DNA of 64,000 nucleotides, from contig PLNW01000139.1 of assembly GCA_003142855.1 (NCBI GenBank), positions 25,468 through 89,467 on the forward strand, in the 5' to 3' direction. Position 1 is the stretch's first letter; every line of letters begins with the position of its first letter. A model generated the notes under the pieces. The model searched no databases. It was not told the DNA's origin and saw nothing but the letters and a program-made list of their open reading frames with translations. Position numbers and translations under genes: made by a program. Positions 48,093 through 57,462 of this stretch are shown here, in pieces. This DNA comes from Myxococcales bacterium. Lineage in GTDB: Bacteria > Myxococcota_A > Polyangia > Fen-1088.

Positions 48093-48941
48093 CTACCCCA
48101 GCCGAAGGTTGTCGATGAGGCGCGTTCCGCCTACGAAGGCGGCCACCAGCATCACGGCTGGCCGGTCGATGGTCTCGAGCGGCTTGAGATCGTCGGCCTC
48201 CCGAATCTCCAGATAGTCGACGCGGTCGACCCGACCGGCGATCTCGTTCGTGGCGACTTCCAGCAGGACCGATGCGCGACGCTCGCCCTTTTCGGCCAGG
48301 GTCTTGGCCGCCGACAGGCCTGCAAAGAGCGCCGCTGCCCGCTGCCGGTCCGGCGGCGCAAGGTAGGCGTTGCGCGAAGACAGGGCCAGCCCGTCCGGCT
48401 CGCGCACCGTGGGCAGCCCGACGATCTCGACCGGCAGGTTAAGGTCGGTCACCATGCGCCGGATGACCGCGATTTGCTGGAAATCCTTTTCACCAAAGAA
48501 CGCAACATGCGGCCACACGATGTTGAACAGCTTGCACACCACCGTGGCCACGCCGACAAAGTGACCGGGCCGGCGCGCGCCACACAACCCCTGCGACACC
48601 TCGCGCACGTCGATGGCGGTCTGGAAGCCGGGACCGTACATGCTGGCTGCCTCGGGCACAAAGGCCATGTCGCAACCCACGCTGGCGGCCTTGGCGAGAT
48701 CGCCGGCCAAATCGCGTGGGTACTTGGCCAGGTCTTCCTGGGGACCGAATTGCATGGGATTGACGAAGATGGACAGCACGACCCGCTGGGCGCGACGCCG
48801 GGCCTCGGCCAAGAGCGACAGGTGTCCTTTGTGCAAGGCGCCCAAGGTCGGCACCAGAGCGACGTGCTCGCCTTGCGCGCGGGCCGCCTCGGACCATGCG
48901 CTCATGGCCGCGGGATCCGCGATCACGGGCACGTCGCTCAC
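48093..48941 (-). CDS. panC: Pantothenate synthetase
   Basis: PanC joins pantoate and beta-alanine using ATP, the last step of pantothenate (vitamin B5) synthesis. The 282 residues include the nucleotidyltransferase signature VALVPTLGALHKGHLSLLAE, VLSIFVNPMQFGPQEDLAKY, the pantoate loop LCGARRPGHFVGVATVVCKL, FNIVWPHVAFFGEKDFQQIA with the KMSKS-like GEKDFQQ, and REPDGLALSSRNAYL. GTG 48941 overlaps the panB stop (GTGA). With panB it makes a coupled unit. The usual panD is not in the window. Confidence 0.96.
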   Translation of the reverse strand: MSDVPVIADPAAMSAWSEAARAQGEHVALVPTLGALHKGHLSLLAEARRRAQRVVLSIFVNPMQFGPQEDLAKYPRDLAGDLAKAASVGCDMAFVPEAASMYGPGFQTAIDVREVSQGLCGARRPGHFVGVATVVCKLFNIVWPHVAFFGEKDFQQIAVIRRMVTDLNLPVEIVGLPTVREPDGLALSSRNAYLAPPDRQRAAALFAGLSAAKTLAEKGERRASVLLEVATNEIAGRVDRVDYLEIREADDLKPLETIDRPAVMLVAAFVGGTRLIDNLRLG

Positions 48942-49750
48942 GAGAAAGATTCTTTCTTCGACGGGAAACGTCCGGCGCGCACGTCGGCAGCGTAGTCGCT
49001 GAATGCCTTCTCCACTGTGCGCCCCAGTTCGGCGTAGCGGCGGGCGAAGCGCGGCGACCAGTCGGGGTCCAGCCCGAGCAGGTCGTGCATCACCAACACC
49101 TGACCGTCGCAGGAAGCTCCCGCGCCGATGCCGATGGTGAGCGCGGGAACCGCTGCCGTGATCTCTGCGGCCAGGGCAGCCGGAATACTTTCCAGCACCA
49201 TGGCGTAGACACCAGCGTCGGCGATGGCGCGCACGCCGGCCACGATGGTGCGCGCCTGCGCCTCAGTACGGCCCTGCAGCTTGAAACCGCCGAACTTGTG
49301 CACCGACTGCGGCGTCATGCCCACATGACCCATGACCGGGATGCCGACGGAAACCAGACGATGGACCAGTTCGGCCACTTCCTCTCCGCCCTCGAGTTTC
49401 ACCGCCTCAGCGCCGCCTTCTTTCAACAAGCGCCCCGCTGAGCGCATGCCGTCCTCCACGCTGGCCTGGTAGCTCATGAAGGGCATGTCGACCACCAGGT
49501 GGGCCGACGACACGCCTCGGGCCGCGGCGCGACTGTGGTACACCATTTCGTCGAGGGTGACCGGCAGGGTGCTCGAGCAGCCTTGCACCACCATGCCCAG
49601 ACTGTCGCCCACCAACACAATGTCCACACCGGCCCGGTCAGCCAGACGGGCAAAGGCCACGTCATAGGCGGTCACGGCGACAATCTTGTCGCCTTGGCCT
49701 TTGCGTTCGCGCAGCGAAACCGTGGTGACTTTCTTCTTTTGCGCTGGCAT
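48938..49750 (-). CDS. panB: 3-methyl-2-oxobutanoate hydroxymethyltransferase
   Basis: PanB transfers a hydroxymethyl group from methylene-THF to ketoisovalerate, the first committed step to pantothenate. The 270 residues (ATG 49750) carry the family motifs: AVTAYDVAFARLADRAGVDI, LVGDSLGMVVQGCSSTLPVT with the metal Asp, DMPFMSYQASVEDGMRSAGR, AVKLEGGEEVAELVHRLV, and GHVGMTPQSVHKFGGFKLQG. Upstream residues MGRYRQ from 49768 are possible but unneeded. It overlaps panC by four bases. Confidence 0.96.
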   Translation of the reverse strand: MPAQKKKVTTVSLRERKGQGDKIVAVTAYDVAFARLADRAGVDIVLVGDSLGMVVQGCSSTLPVTLDEMVYHSRAAARGVSSAHLVVDMPFMSYQASVEDGMRSAGRLLKEGGAEAVKLEGGEEVAELVHRLVSVGIPVMGHVGMTPQSVHKFGGFKLQGRTEAQARTIVAGVRAIADAGVYAMVLESIPAALAAEITAAVPALTIGIGAGASCDGQVLVMHDLLGLDPDWSPRFARRYAELGRTVEKAFSDYAADVRAGRFPSKKESFS

Positions 49751-49815
49751 TTGCCGGTACCTTCCCACGACTTGGCAGGACTTGCACGGCCGGCCTTCGC
49801 CTGCTGCTCCGTCGA

Positions 49816-50460
49816 CTACCGCCGGCTCCAGTGGTTCACACCGGCACGTGTCTGCGCGATGACTTCCAGCAAGGCCGCGCGGTCTTCCGCGTTGCCCACG
49901 AAGTCGATCTCCGAGGCATCCACAATGAGCAGCGGACTGTCGTTGTACGAGAAGAAGAACTCGGAGTAGGCCTTGGCCACCTCGCGCAGGTATTCCCGAC
50001 GGATGGGTTTCTCCTCGGGCCGTCCCCGCTTTTCGACTCGTTCCAACAGCACCTCGGCGCGCGCCTGCAGGTACACCACCAGATCAGGCGCTGCCACACG
50101 CGGCCGCAGCGTCTGGTACACGCGATCGTACAGGGCCAGCTCGTCGGGCGACAGGGTCAGGGTGGCGAAAAGGTGATCCTTGGCAAAGAGATAGTCGGCC
50201 ACCAAGCCGCCCGGCTCGAACAGGCTGCCCTGGGCCAGGTCGGCCTGCTGCCCATAGCGCTGAAGCAGAAAGAACAGCTGCGCCGACAGAGCATAGCGTT
50301 TCGGGTCGCGGTAGAAGGAAGCCAGGAAGGGATTGCCGCCCGGGTCTTCGCTCACCAGGCGCGCGCCCAGGCTTTGGGCCAGGATCTCGGCCAGGCTGGA
50401 CTTGCCCACGCCGATGGGACCTTCCACTGCGATGTAGCGTGGCCGGTTCTGTGGCTTCAT
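49816..50460 (-). CDS. Deoxynucleoside kinase
   Basis: A 214-residue kinase of the dNK family, which phosphorylates deoxyadenosine/deoxyguanosine for nucleotide salvage. P-loop GPIGVGKSSLAEILAQSLGA near residue 10, the Arg/acidic motif LVSEDPGGNPFLASFYRD, the DR-containing YDRVYQTLRPRVAAPDLVVY, and the lid LLERVEKRGRPEEKPIRREY are visible. ATG 50460 was chosen because MKPQNRPRYIAVEG is the natural start; ATG 50484 is also in frame. dNK genes next to panB or folK are common, so linkage with panBC is expected. Confidence 0.9.
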   Translation of the reverse strand: MKPQNRPRYIAVEGPIGVGKSSLAEILAQSLGARLVSEDPGGNPFLASFYRDPKRYALSAQLFFLLQRYGQQADLAQGSLFEPGGLVADYLFAKDHLFATLTLSPDELALYDRVYQTLRPRVAAPDLVVYLQARAEVLLERVEKRGRPEEKPIRREYLREVAKAYSEFFFSYNDSPLLIVDASEIDFVGNAEDRAALLEVIAQTRAGVNHWSRR

Positions 50461-50546
50461 GGTCACGGGTCCGCGTCCTGACATCTTATCGCTAGCACAA
50501 CTTCCAGCCGAGCCGAAGTAACTGCGTTTGGCGATCCTCGCCGCGA

Positions 50547-52658
50547 CTACCTCCCCCGCTTGCGCAGCAGCACCAATTTGGAAGCCGGCCGGCGCGCCAT
50601 CTCGAGATACTCGCCGCTCGCCAGGGCGCGCCCGGCGGCGTCCGAGCCGAAGCCGCCCGTGTTCTCTGCGTACAGGATGTAGTCGGCCCCGTCGTAGCCG
50701 TCGCGCAGGTCGAAGCACTTGCTTCGCGCCGAAACGTGCGGATGCTCCTGCTCGCTGACCGCCAGGGCCGCATTCTTGGGCACCATGGCGGCCAGTTCGC
50801 GCAGATCCCGCGCCTTCTGCCGCTCTGCCGCTGTTATGCGCTTGAACTCTCCGATGTTGGAAAAGCCCCCCTTGAACTTGCTGCTGGGAGGCGCGGCACC
50901 CCAGACGTTGGTGGCCAGCAGGGTCGCGAGCGCCATGGCGCAAACGGCTCCCCATTGCCTGGCGCGCGCCGCCCTGCCCTCCCCCATCATCGCCAAGGCG
51001 ATAGCCGCGGCCAGGAACAGGAAGGGGATGTTGTAGCAAACGTACTGAAAGCTGATCTCGACGGTGGGAGAGTAGCCCGTGGTCAGCAAGGTGAACATGG
51101 CGCCCGGCATGAGACTGATCCAAAGCAGGCGGCGGCGCAGGGGCAGAAAGGCCAGGGGCGCAACGGTTTGCAGGAAGAAGGTCATCTTCTCCGTGGTGAT
51201 GAGCGTCTTGAACACGTAGACAGGATTGGTGATGAAGGTTTTCATCACGCCGGCATAGGAATTCTCGCCCGAGGGGTAGAGATCCTTGTACATGTCGCTG
51301 AACCACCACTGCCCGAAGCGCGGCATGACCACGAACTTGATGACCACGAAGTAGGCGGCCGACAGGACGCACAGCAAGGCGCCCACGCGCGGACGCTCGC
51401 CGGCCAAGATGAGATAGGCCCCGATGGCGATGAACCCGATGGGGATGTCCTCGCGGCAGCCCAGGGCCAGGACGAAGAACAGCGTGAACAGCCAGAAGCG
51501 CCGCAAATCGAGAAAGTCCACGGCCCACAGGGTGAAGACCGCACCAAAGGGCTGGAAGTGAACGTCGTAGAAATTCGCCTGGTGCATGGGCGCGTAGAAC
51601 AGATAGGCGAACGCCAGCATCCAGGCCATGCTGCGCGGAATGCGCCGAGCCGCGAATCGATAGATGGGAATCGCGCCGCTGCCCAGGGCCACGGCCTGCA
51701 TCACCAGCAGCGTCTCGGCGTTCTGGTGCAAGGCATAGAAGGGCAGGAGCGCGAACATGGTGAACTCGGCGTGGTTGCTCAGCATCGACCAGTTGCCGCC
51801 GGTGCGTAGCACTGCCGTGCCCCGAAAGGGATGCCCGTGCAGGCAGTTGTAGAACATGTTGTTGTACGACCCGAGATCGAACGCCATGGTCGTGAAGTGA
51901 CGGTGGTTGACGATGGTGTACACGCTCATCCACACCGCGTAACCGACTGCCCCGAGCACCACCAGGATCAGCTCAGGCGACAGCCTGGGCCGCGCCCGAT
52001 CCAGAAGCCGCGCCCACGCCGCGCCCAGCGCCCGCATCCATCGCGCCACCAGCAGCCGCGCCGACAAGATCTCGGCAACGGACATGCGAAAGCACAACTC
52101 CCCCACCACGGCGACCACGGCGATAGCCGCAATTCGCGGAAACGCATCCCATTCACCAACCCGCAAGAGCGGATAGGCAAAAGCGGGCAGGATAAACGGC
52201 GAGAGCAGGCGCGCCGTGCGCATCACGCGCGCGGTGCGCGCCTTGGCCCGCCCCCATGCCCACAGCGCCAAGGCCAGCAAGATGCCCGCGCCAGCGCCCG
52301 CGGCGATCCAGATGAGCATGCGATTGCGCTCGTGGGTCGTGGCGGTGTTCGCCCCCACGAAACCCACGATCCACTTGTGGCGCAGCAACTGCACCACAAA
52401 GGCGGCCACCGAGAACCCGCACAGGGCGAGCATGAAGATGGCCCGCGCCAGGGTTCCGAATTCCCGCGGCCCCATGTGCAGAAGCGGGCGACGCCGCGGC
52501 GGCAAGACCTGCGCGGGCGGGGTGACGTCCGCTTCCGCCATCAGCTCGATGTCTTCGGCTGACAAGAACTCGATAGCCGAGACGTCGAGCTCGCGCTCAG
52601 AATCTTCGCTCGGGAGTCCGGCTGCTGCGCCCAGGGGCGGTGTGTCTTGTTCTCGCAT
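50547..52658 (-). CDS. DUF2079 polytopic membrane protein
   Basis: A 703-residue inner-membrane protein with about 11-12 helices and a cytoplasmic N-terminus of about 70 residues. DUF2079 features: a luminal loop with YTIVNHRHFTTMAFDLGSYN then NMFYNCLHGHPFRG and NHAEFTMFALLPFYALHQNA, which is similar to glycosyltransferase 39-like proteins. The C-terminal soluble part (about 620-700) includes ELAAMVPKNAALAVSEQEHP and CFDLRDGYDGADYILY. DUF2079 members are thought to be related to GT-C enzymes, suggesting a sugar transfer from a lipid donor. It lies downstream of a sugar operon on the same strand. Confidence 0.88.
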   Translation of the reverse strand: MREQDTPPLGAAAGLPSEDSERELDVSAIEFLSAEDIELMAEADVTPPAQVLPPRRRPLLHMGPREFGTLARAIFMLALCGFSVAAFVVQLLRHKWIVGFVGANTATTHERNRMLIWIAAGAGAGILLALALWAWGRAKARTARVMRTARLLSPFILPAFAYPLLRVGEWDAFPRIAAIAVVAVVGELCFRMSVAEILSARLLVARWMRALGAAWARLLDRARPRLSPELILVVLGAVGYAVWMSVYTIVNHRHFTTMAFDLGSYNNMFYNCLHGHPFRGTAVLRTGGNWSMLSNHAEFTMFALLPFYALHQNAETLLVMQAVALGSGAIPIYRFAARRIPRSMAWMLAFAYLFYAPMHQANFYDVHFQPFGAVFTLWAVDFLDLRRFWLFTLFFVLALGCREDIPIGFIAIGAYLILAGERPRVGALLCVLSAAYFVVIKFVVMPRFGQWWFSDMYKDLYPSGENSYAGVMKTFITNPVYVFKTLITTEKMTFFLQTVAPLAFLPLRRRLLWISLMPGAMFTLLTTGYSPTVEISFQYVCYNIPFLFLAAAIALAMMGEGRAARARQWGAVCAMALATLLATNVWGAAPPSSKFKGGFSNIGEFKRITAAERQKARDLRELAAMVPKNAALAVSEQEHPHVSARSKCFDLRDGYDGADYILYAENTGGFGSDAAGRALASGEYLEMARRPASKLVLLRKRGR

Positions 52659-52702
52659 TCAAATGACCGACGGTGCCTCCCTGAGAGACTGCTATGCAAC
52701 CG

Positions 52703-53683
52703 TCATTGGAGCAAGATCCGCGTGCCGTCGAAATCGAAGCGGAAGCGCAATTCCTCGAGGCCGGCGTCGGCCATGGCCCGGGCCAGCTTTCGGCGATTCT
52801 CCGCGTAGAACATGAGGAAGCCGCCGCCCCCGGCCCCCACAAGCTTTCCGCCAATGGCGCCGTTGGCACGGGCCAGCGCATACCACGCGTCGATTTTGGG
52901 ATTCGACATGGCGCCCGATCGGCGCTTCTTGACCTCCCAGTGCTCGTGGAAGATTTCGCCCAGTTCTGAACAGCGTCCCGCCTCCAGGGCGCGTTGGCTG
53001 CGCAGCCCGAGTTCCTTGACGAAGTGCAGGTTGTCGATGACCGCGGCCTCGTCCTTTTTCGTCCGCGAATCCTGATCTTGCAGGATGGAGCTGGCACTGC
53101 GATCGAACCCGGTGAAAAACAGCGCCAGGTTGTCCTCGAGGTCGAAGAGGGTCTCGCGGCTCAACTTGAGCGGGGTCACGCCCACCTCGTCGTTGCGGTG
53201 GAACTGGAAGCAAGTGATCCCGCCGTAGGCCGAAATGTACTGATCCTGTTTGCCCACCGGCGAGGCCAGGCGGTCGATCTCGATCTCGCAGGCCGTGCGC
53301 GCGATGTCGCCTGTGTCCAAAGGCTTCTTTTCAAACGCACTGAGCGCCTTGACCAGCGCAGCGGTGAACGCCCCTGAGGAGCCGAGCCCCGTACCGGATG
53401 GGATGTCCGCCAGCGTCGTGATCTCGATCTGCCAGGGATCTGGCGCCATCGAACGCAAGGTCTCGCGCATGATGGGGTGTTGCACGTCGTCGACGCGATC
53501 CACGTGTTCCAGGTGGGAGTACTTCAAGAAGATCCCGGGCGTGAACGGGCGAATCACCGAGACGTAGACGTACTTGTCGATGGCAGCGGAGATGAGAGCG
53601 CCGCCGTGGTTTCGATAGTAGGAGGGCAGATCCGTGCCCCCACCACCCAGCGTAATCCGCAACGGACTTCTCACGATGATCAT
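52703..53683 (-). CDS. GHMP kinase, HddA-like
   Basis: A 326-residue kinase resembling D-glycero-D-manno-heptose 7-phosphate kinase. Motif 1 RSPLRITLGGGGTDLPSYYR, motif 2 IPSGTGLGSSGAFTAALVKA near 100, and motif 3 GGKLVGAGGGGFLMFYAENR near 290 are clear. SPVGKQDQYISAYGGITCFQ is the substrate-binding segment. Probably makes a heptose or related sugar 1,7-bisphosphate for a glycan. It is coupled to the oxidoreductase gene upstream (ATGA at 53680-53683) and is the last kinase-type gene of the sugar operon. Confidence 0.87.
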   Translation of the reverse strand: MIIVRSPLRITLGGGGTDLPSYYRNHGGALISAAIDKYVYVSVIRPFTPGIFLKYSHLEHVDRVDDVQHPIMRETLRSMAPDPWQIEITTLADIPSGTGLGSSGAFTAALVKALSAFEKKPLDTGDIARTACEIEIDRLASPVGKQDQYISAYGGITCFQFHRNDEVGVTPLKLSRETLFDLEDNLALFFTGFDRSASSILQDQDSRTKKDEAAVIDNLHFVKELGLRSQRALEAGRCSELGEIFHEHWEVKKRRSGAMSNPKIDAWYALARANGAIGGKLVGAGGGGFLMFYAENRRKLARAMADAGLEELRFRFDFDGTRILLQ

Positions 53684-54657
53684 GATGGCGATACCTCGTA
53701 AATTCGCTCGACCACTCGCAGCGCTGCCATGGCATCCGCAAGCCCCGGCGACGGCTGCCGCCCCAAGGCCACGTCTTGATAGAATTCCGACAGCTCGGCT
53801 GCCCAGGAATCGTCCCCGCGCGGATAGTCCCAGGAGATCGTGTCAGGCGGGCCCATCTCCGGCAGCATGCGGTAGTGGATGAGTCGCTCCACGCCGTAGC
53901 TGCCTCCCAGTCCCTGCACCTCCAGCTTGCCGTCCCGGCCGAATACCTCGAACGAGAACAGGTTCTTCCACTCGCTGCAACTGCAGTGCATGAAGGCGAC
54001 TTTCTTGTCTGCGGTTCGCAACAGCAGGAAGGCGTTGTCATCCACCGGCATGTTCCAGAACCAGCGGCCCGCGAGTCCATCGACCTGAACGAACTCGCCC
54101 GCGAACCAGCGGGCCAAGTCGATGAGGTGCATGCCCTGATCGATCAGCTCGCCGCCGCCTGAAACCTCGGGGCGCGCGCGCCATTCCTTGTCGTAGCCCA
54201 CCCGGCCGCCGTGGCCGTAGCGAGCGCGCAGGTACATCAGCGGTCCCACGGCACCGTCGACAAACATCTGGTGGGCTTTGTGCAGGGCCGGATGGTAGCG
54301 ATGGTTGAATCCCACGCGCACCAGCACGCCGCGGGCAGCCGCCGCCCGCACCACAGCTTCGAGCTCGCCCGCGCGACGCGCGGCCGGCTTTTCCACCAGA
54401 ACGTGCTTGCCAGCCTCGACCGCGGCCAAGGTCACGGGGGCCAGCCAGTCGTGGGTGGTCGCCACTATGACCATTTGCACGTCGGGCCGCTTGACCATGT
54501 CACGCCAGTCCGCGACCGCCTGCGCGCCCTGTTCGGCTGCCAGGGCCTGCGCGCGATCCAAGACCGCGTCCGAGCAAGCCACCAGTTTGCCATCGCCCAG
54601 CGCGCGCGCGCGTTTGCGCCCGATCAGCCCGCAGCCAACGATGCCGACCTTCATCAT
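53680..54657 (-). CDS. Gfo/Idh/MocA-family sugar oxidoreductase
   Basis: A 325-residue NAD(P)-dependent oxidoreductase. ATG 54657 begins MMKVGIVGCGLIGRKRARAL, the Rossmann motif. MVIVATTHDWLAPVTLAAVE and GKHVLVEKPAARRAGELEAV (with the EKP motif) are typical, as is VGFNHRYHPALHKAHQMFVD. The C-terminal beta-sheet domain carries GGGELIDQGMHLIDLARWFA with the catalytic His. It likely acts on a sugar or sugar nucleotide in the glycan operon. Overlaps both neighbours by four bases. Confidence 0.9.
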   Translation of the reverse strand: MMKVGIVGCGLIGRKRARALGDGKLVACSDAVLDRAQALAAEQGAQAVADWRDMVKRPDVQMVIVATTHDWLAPVTLAAVEAGKHVLVEKPAARRAGELEAVVRAAAARGVLVRVGFNHRYHPALHKAHQMFVDGAVGPLMYLRARYGHGGRVGYDKEWRARPEVSGGGELIDQGMHLIDLARWFAGEFVQVDGLAGRWFWNMPVDDNAFLLLRTADKKVAFMHCSCSEWKNLFSFEVFGRDGKLEVQGLGGSYGVERLIHYRMLPEMGPPDTISWDYPRGDDSWAAELSEFYQDVALGRQPSPGLADAMAALRVVERIYEVSPS

Positions 54658-55517
54658 TTTGCCCACTCCTGGCCTCGATCCTTGGGCACGATTCGCCTCA
54701 GCGTGTACACGTCCGAGGTTTCGATCTCGCGCATGTGCTCGGGCAGGCTCTGCCACGGATCCCACACCGCGCTCAGCAGCCGGCCCGTCAGTCCCGCGCT
54801 CTCGTCGCTGGCGAGAAACAGACACAGTTCCGCCGCCCGTCGCGCGGTCGCGGCGCTGTCCTTGTGTATGGTCTCCAGGGCACGCTGGTAGTCGGCGCCT
54901 GCGCGCTCAGGCCCGGCGTTCACTGTCTCGCGCATCATCGCGGTGTTCATGGCTCCGGGAGCCACGGCGTTCACCCGAATCCGGTGCGGCTTGACCTCGG
55001 CGGCCAGGGTTTCCGTGAAACGAACCAGCGCGGTCTTGGCGCTGGCATAGGCCGAGAAGTTCTCGCGCGGCCCAGCGGCGCCGCCGCCCGACAGATTGAT
55101 GATGCTGCCTTTTCCGCGGCCGAGCATGGCGGGCACGGCAGTCCGGCACAACTGCACGGGCACGAGGAGATCCAGCTTGATCACCGCCTGCCACGCCTGC
55201 CAGTCGCACTCCCAGGCCTTGCCGATGGGCCCTTGCATGGCGGCGTTGTTGACCAGGATTTCGACGCCGCCTCGACGCTGCATCTGCTCAATCACACTCT
55301 GCAAACCCGAGTCGCTGCATAGATCGGCCGCGACCGCGTCGAAGACTTGGCCCGGCTTGGTCTGGCTCGCGAGCGCCTCGTGGAGCTTGTCAAGTCCCTG
55401 CGCATCGCGAGCTACAACAATCAGGTTCGCGCCTTCACTCCAGAAAAGGCGGGCGATCTCCAACCCCAGCCCGCGTGTGCCGCCGGTGACCAAAGCCTGT
55501 CTTCCACTAAAGCGCAC
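54654..55517 (-). CDS. Short-chain dehydrogenase/reductase
   Basis: A 287-residue SDR. The cofactor motif ALVTGGTRGLGLEIARLFW near residue 8, VEILVNNAAMQGPIGKAWEC (NNAA), the catalytic Ser in SIINLSGGGAAGPRENF, and YASAK (Tyr and Lys of the active site) are present. The C-terminal AELCLFLASDESAGLTGRLL is typical. GTG 55517 was chosen as the natural start; ATG 55541 would overlap the epimerase gene by 22 bases and is equally possible. Probably part of a modified-sugar pathway. Confidence 0.88.
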   Translation of the reverse strand: MRFSGRQALVTGGTRGLGLEIARLFWSEGANLIVVARDAQGLDKLHEALASQTKPGQVFDAVAADLCSDSGLQSVIEQMQRRGGVEILVNNAAMQGPIGKAWECDWQAWQAVIKLDLLVPVQLCRTAVPAMLGRGKGSIINLSGGGAAGPRENFSAYASAKTALVRFTETLAAEVKPHRIRVNAVAPGAMNTAMMRETVNAGPERAGADYQRALETIHKDSAATARRAAELCLFLASDESAGLTGRLLSAVWDPWQSLPEHMREIETSDVYTLRRIVPKDRGQEWAK

Positions 55518-55519
55518 GG

Positions 55520-56473
55520 CTAGGCTCGCTCCAGCACCCATGGGTTGTCCCGCAAGAACTGCAAAGTGCGCTCGATGCCTTGCTTGATGGTGAGCTTGGG
55601 CGCCCAGCCCAGCTTCCGGATCTTGGCACAGTCGAGAAAGATGAACGGACTGTCGCCGATCCAGCCACGCTCGCCGCCCGAGTAACTCACAACGGGACGC
55701 AAGCCGAGATGCCCGGTGATCCAGCCGATCGAATCGTTGACCTTGCAGAATTCGTCGGTGCCCAGGTTGAACACGTCGACCGGGCCGCTGGCCTTGTCCA
55801 TGGCCAGGAGAATGGCGTCCACGCAGTCCTGCACGTAGAGATAGGACTTGCGCTGCTGGCCGTTGCCCAGCACGCGCAACTCACCAGGGTGCTCGCGCAG
55901 TTGTTTGTAGAAGTCGAAGACATGTCCGTGCGAGTAGCGCTCGCCCAGGATCGACACGAAACGGAAAATGCAGCCGCGCATGCCATAGCCAGCACAATAG
56001 GCGGCAATCAAGGCCTCGCCCGCGGCCTTGGACGCGCCGTAGAGCGACGTCTGCACGGGAAAGGGCGCGTGCTCTGGCGTGGGAAATACCTCAGGCTCGC
56101 CGTACACCGATCCAGTCGACGAAAAGGCGATGCGCTTCACGCCGCCTAGGCGCATGGCCTCGAGCACGTTCCAAGTCGCGATGGTGTTCTGTTCCAGATC
56201 CTTGCGCGGATGCTCGGTCCCAAAGCGCACATCAGCGTTGGCCGCCAGGTGCATCACCGCGTCCGCACCTGCCACGGCCGTGGTCAAACTCGGCAGATCC
56301 AGCACGTCCCCGCGTAGCAAGCGGAAGCGCTTGTGGTCCCGCGCCTGCGACAGGAATTCCATCCGTCCTGTCGACAAGTCGTCATAGCCAACTACCTCGT
56401 GGCCGTCGGCCAGCAGTCGATCCGCAAGGTTGCTGCCCACGAACCCCGCGCAACCCGTTACAACGTATTTCAT
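55520..56473 (-). CDS. NAD-dependent sugar epimerase/dehydratase
   Basis: A 317-residue extended SDR, similar to UDP-glucose 4-epimerase. YVVTGCAGFVGSNLADRLLA near the start, DAVMHLAANADVRFGTEHPR, SSTGSVYGEPEVFPTPEHAP and SLYGASKAAGEALIAAYCAG (catalytic Tyr-x3-Lys) are all in place, and DCVDAILLAMDKASGPVDVF follows. The exact sugar nucleotide is unknown. It shares the base T with the upstream glycosyltransferase stop (TGATG). Confidence 0.92.
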   Translation of the reverse strand: MKYVVTGCAGFVGSNLADRLLADGHEVVGYDDLSTGRMEFLSQARDHKRFRLLRGDVLDLPSLTTAVAGADAVMHLAANADVRFGTEHPRKDLEQNTIATWNVLEAMRLGGVKRIAFSSTGSVYGEPEVFPTPEHAPFPVQTSLYGASKAAGEALIAAYCAGYGMRGCIFRFVSILGERYSHGHVFDFYKQLREHPGELRVLGNGQQRKSYLYVQDCVDAILLAMDKASGPVDVFNLGTDEFCKVNDSIGWITGHLGLRPVVSYSGGERGWIGDSPFIFLDCAKIRKLGWAPKLTIKQGIERTLQFLRDNPWVLERA

Positions 56474-57462
56474 CAGAAGTCTCTGCCGTCCTGCGGTCCA
56501 GCCTGGTTCAATCGCGACACCGACTCGGACAACCCGAGCGATTCCTCGACGATGAACTTGGGCCGCCGCTTGGCCTCGTCATAAATGCGGCCGATGTACG
56601 CGCCCAGCACGCCCATGCTCATGAGCTGAACCCCGCCCAGAAACAGCATGAGGATGCACGTGGTGGCCAGGCCCTGGGCAAACATGTAAAGCCCCTTGGC
56701 CTTGAGGTATGCCACCACGGGAATGGCCAGCAGGGCCAAGATGGACATGCTCAATCCAGCCACCACCATCAGGCTGAGCAACGAATCTGAAAACGCGATG
56801 ATGCCGTTGAACCCGATGCGCAGACTGCCGGTGAGCCGATTGTACTTGCCCTGGCCGCCCACACGCGCCTCGCGATCGAAGGGCAGCAGGATGGTCTTGA
56901 ACCCCACGATGCTGGTCAGACCGCGCAAGAAGCCGTGGCTCTCCTTGAGCTTGACGATCTCCTCGACCACACGCCGGTCCATCAGGCGAAAATCCCCGGT
57001 GTTGCGCGGGATAGCCACCGTGGACATGCGATTGATGGCCCAGTACCCGGTGTGCGCGATGATGCGCTTGATGATGGTCTCGCCCTGGCGCGAGCGGCGT
57101 TGCGGAACCACCACCTTGTAGCCCTCGCGCCACAGCCGGACCATGTCCCCGATGAGCTGCGGCGGATCCTGCAGGTCGCAGTCGATCACGACGACGGCCT
57201 GACCGGTGGAGTAAGCCAGGCCGCCCAGAGTCGAGGCGGGCTGGCCAAAGCGGCGCGAAAACAGCAGCAGCTTGATCCTGGGATCGCGAGCGTGCTCCTG
57301 CCGAATCAGTTCGATGGTACCGTCGGTGCAGGGATCGGCCGCGAAGATGATCTCGTAGTCCTGCGTCACCGGCAACAAGGCCGCGCGAATTGTTTCCAAG
57401 AATCGCGGCAGCGTTTGCTGCTCGTTGTAGACGGGGACCACGATGGAAAGCAGGCAGGGCAT
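56473..57462 (-). CDS. Family 2 glycosyltransferase, DPM1/ArnC-like
   Basis: A 329-residue glycosyltransferase of the lipid-linked sugar type. LLSIVVPVYNEQQTLPRFLE opens the GT-A domain, AVVVIDCDLQDPPQLIGDMV holds the DxD-like metal site, and NTGDFRLMDRRVVEEIVKL is the DFRLMDR motif common to DPM1/GtrB-like enzymes. Two C-terminal membrane helices follow (LLSLMVVAGLSMSILALLAI and LATTCILMLFLGGVQLMSMG). It probably transfers a sugar to undecaprenyl phosphate. It begins the sugar operon. ATG 57462 lacks an obvious ribosome site. Confidence 0.92.
   Translation of the reverse strand: MPCLLSIVVPVYNEQQTLPRFLETIRAALLPVTQDYEIIFAADPCTDGTIELIRQEHARDPRIKLLLFSRRFGQPASTLGGLAYSTGQAVVVIDCDLQDPPQLIGDMVRLWREGYKVVVPQRRSRQGETIIKRIIAHTGYWAINRMSTVAIPRNTGDFRLMDRRVVEEIVKLKESHGFLRGLTSIVGFKTILLPFDREARVGGQGKYNRLTGSLRIGFNGIIAFSDSLLSLMVVAGLSMSILALLAIPVVAYLKAKGLYMFAQGLATTCILMLFLGGVQLMSMGVLGAYIGRIYDEAKRRPKFIVEESLGLSESVSRLNQAGPQDGRDF

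Noticed and set aside
49816..51933. 705-codon minus-strand frame spanning the kinase and part of the DUF2079 gene
   Set aside because: Only its C-terminal 214 residues make sense, as the deoxynucleoside kinase; the rest is an out-of-frame shadow of DUF2079.
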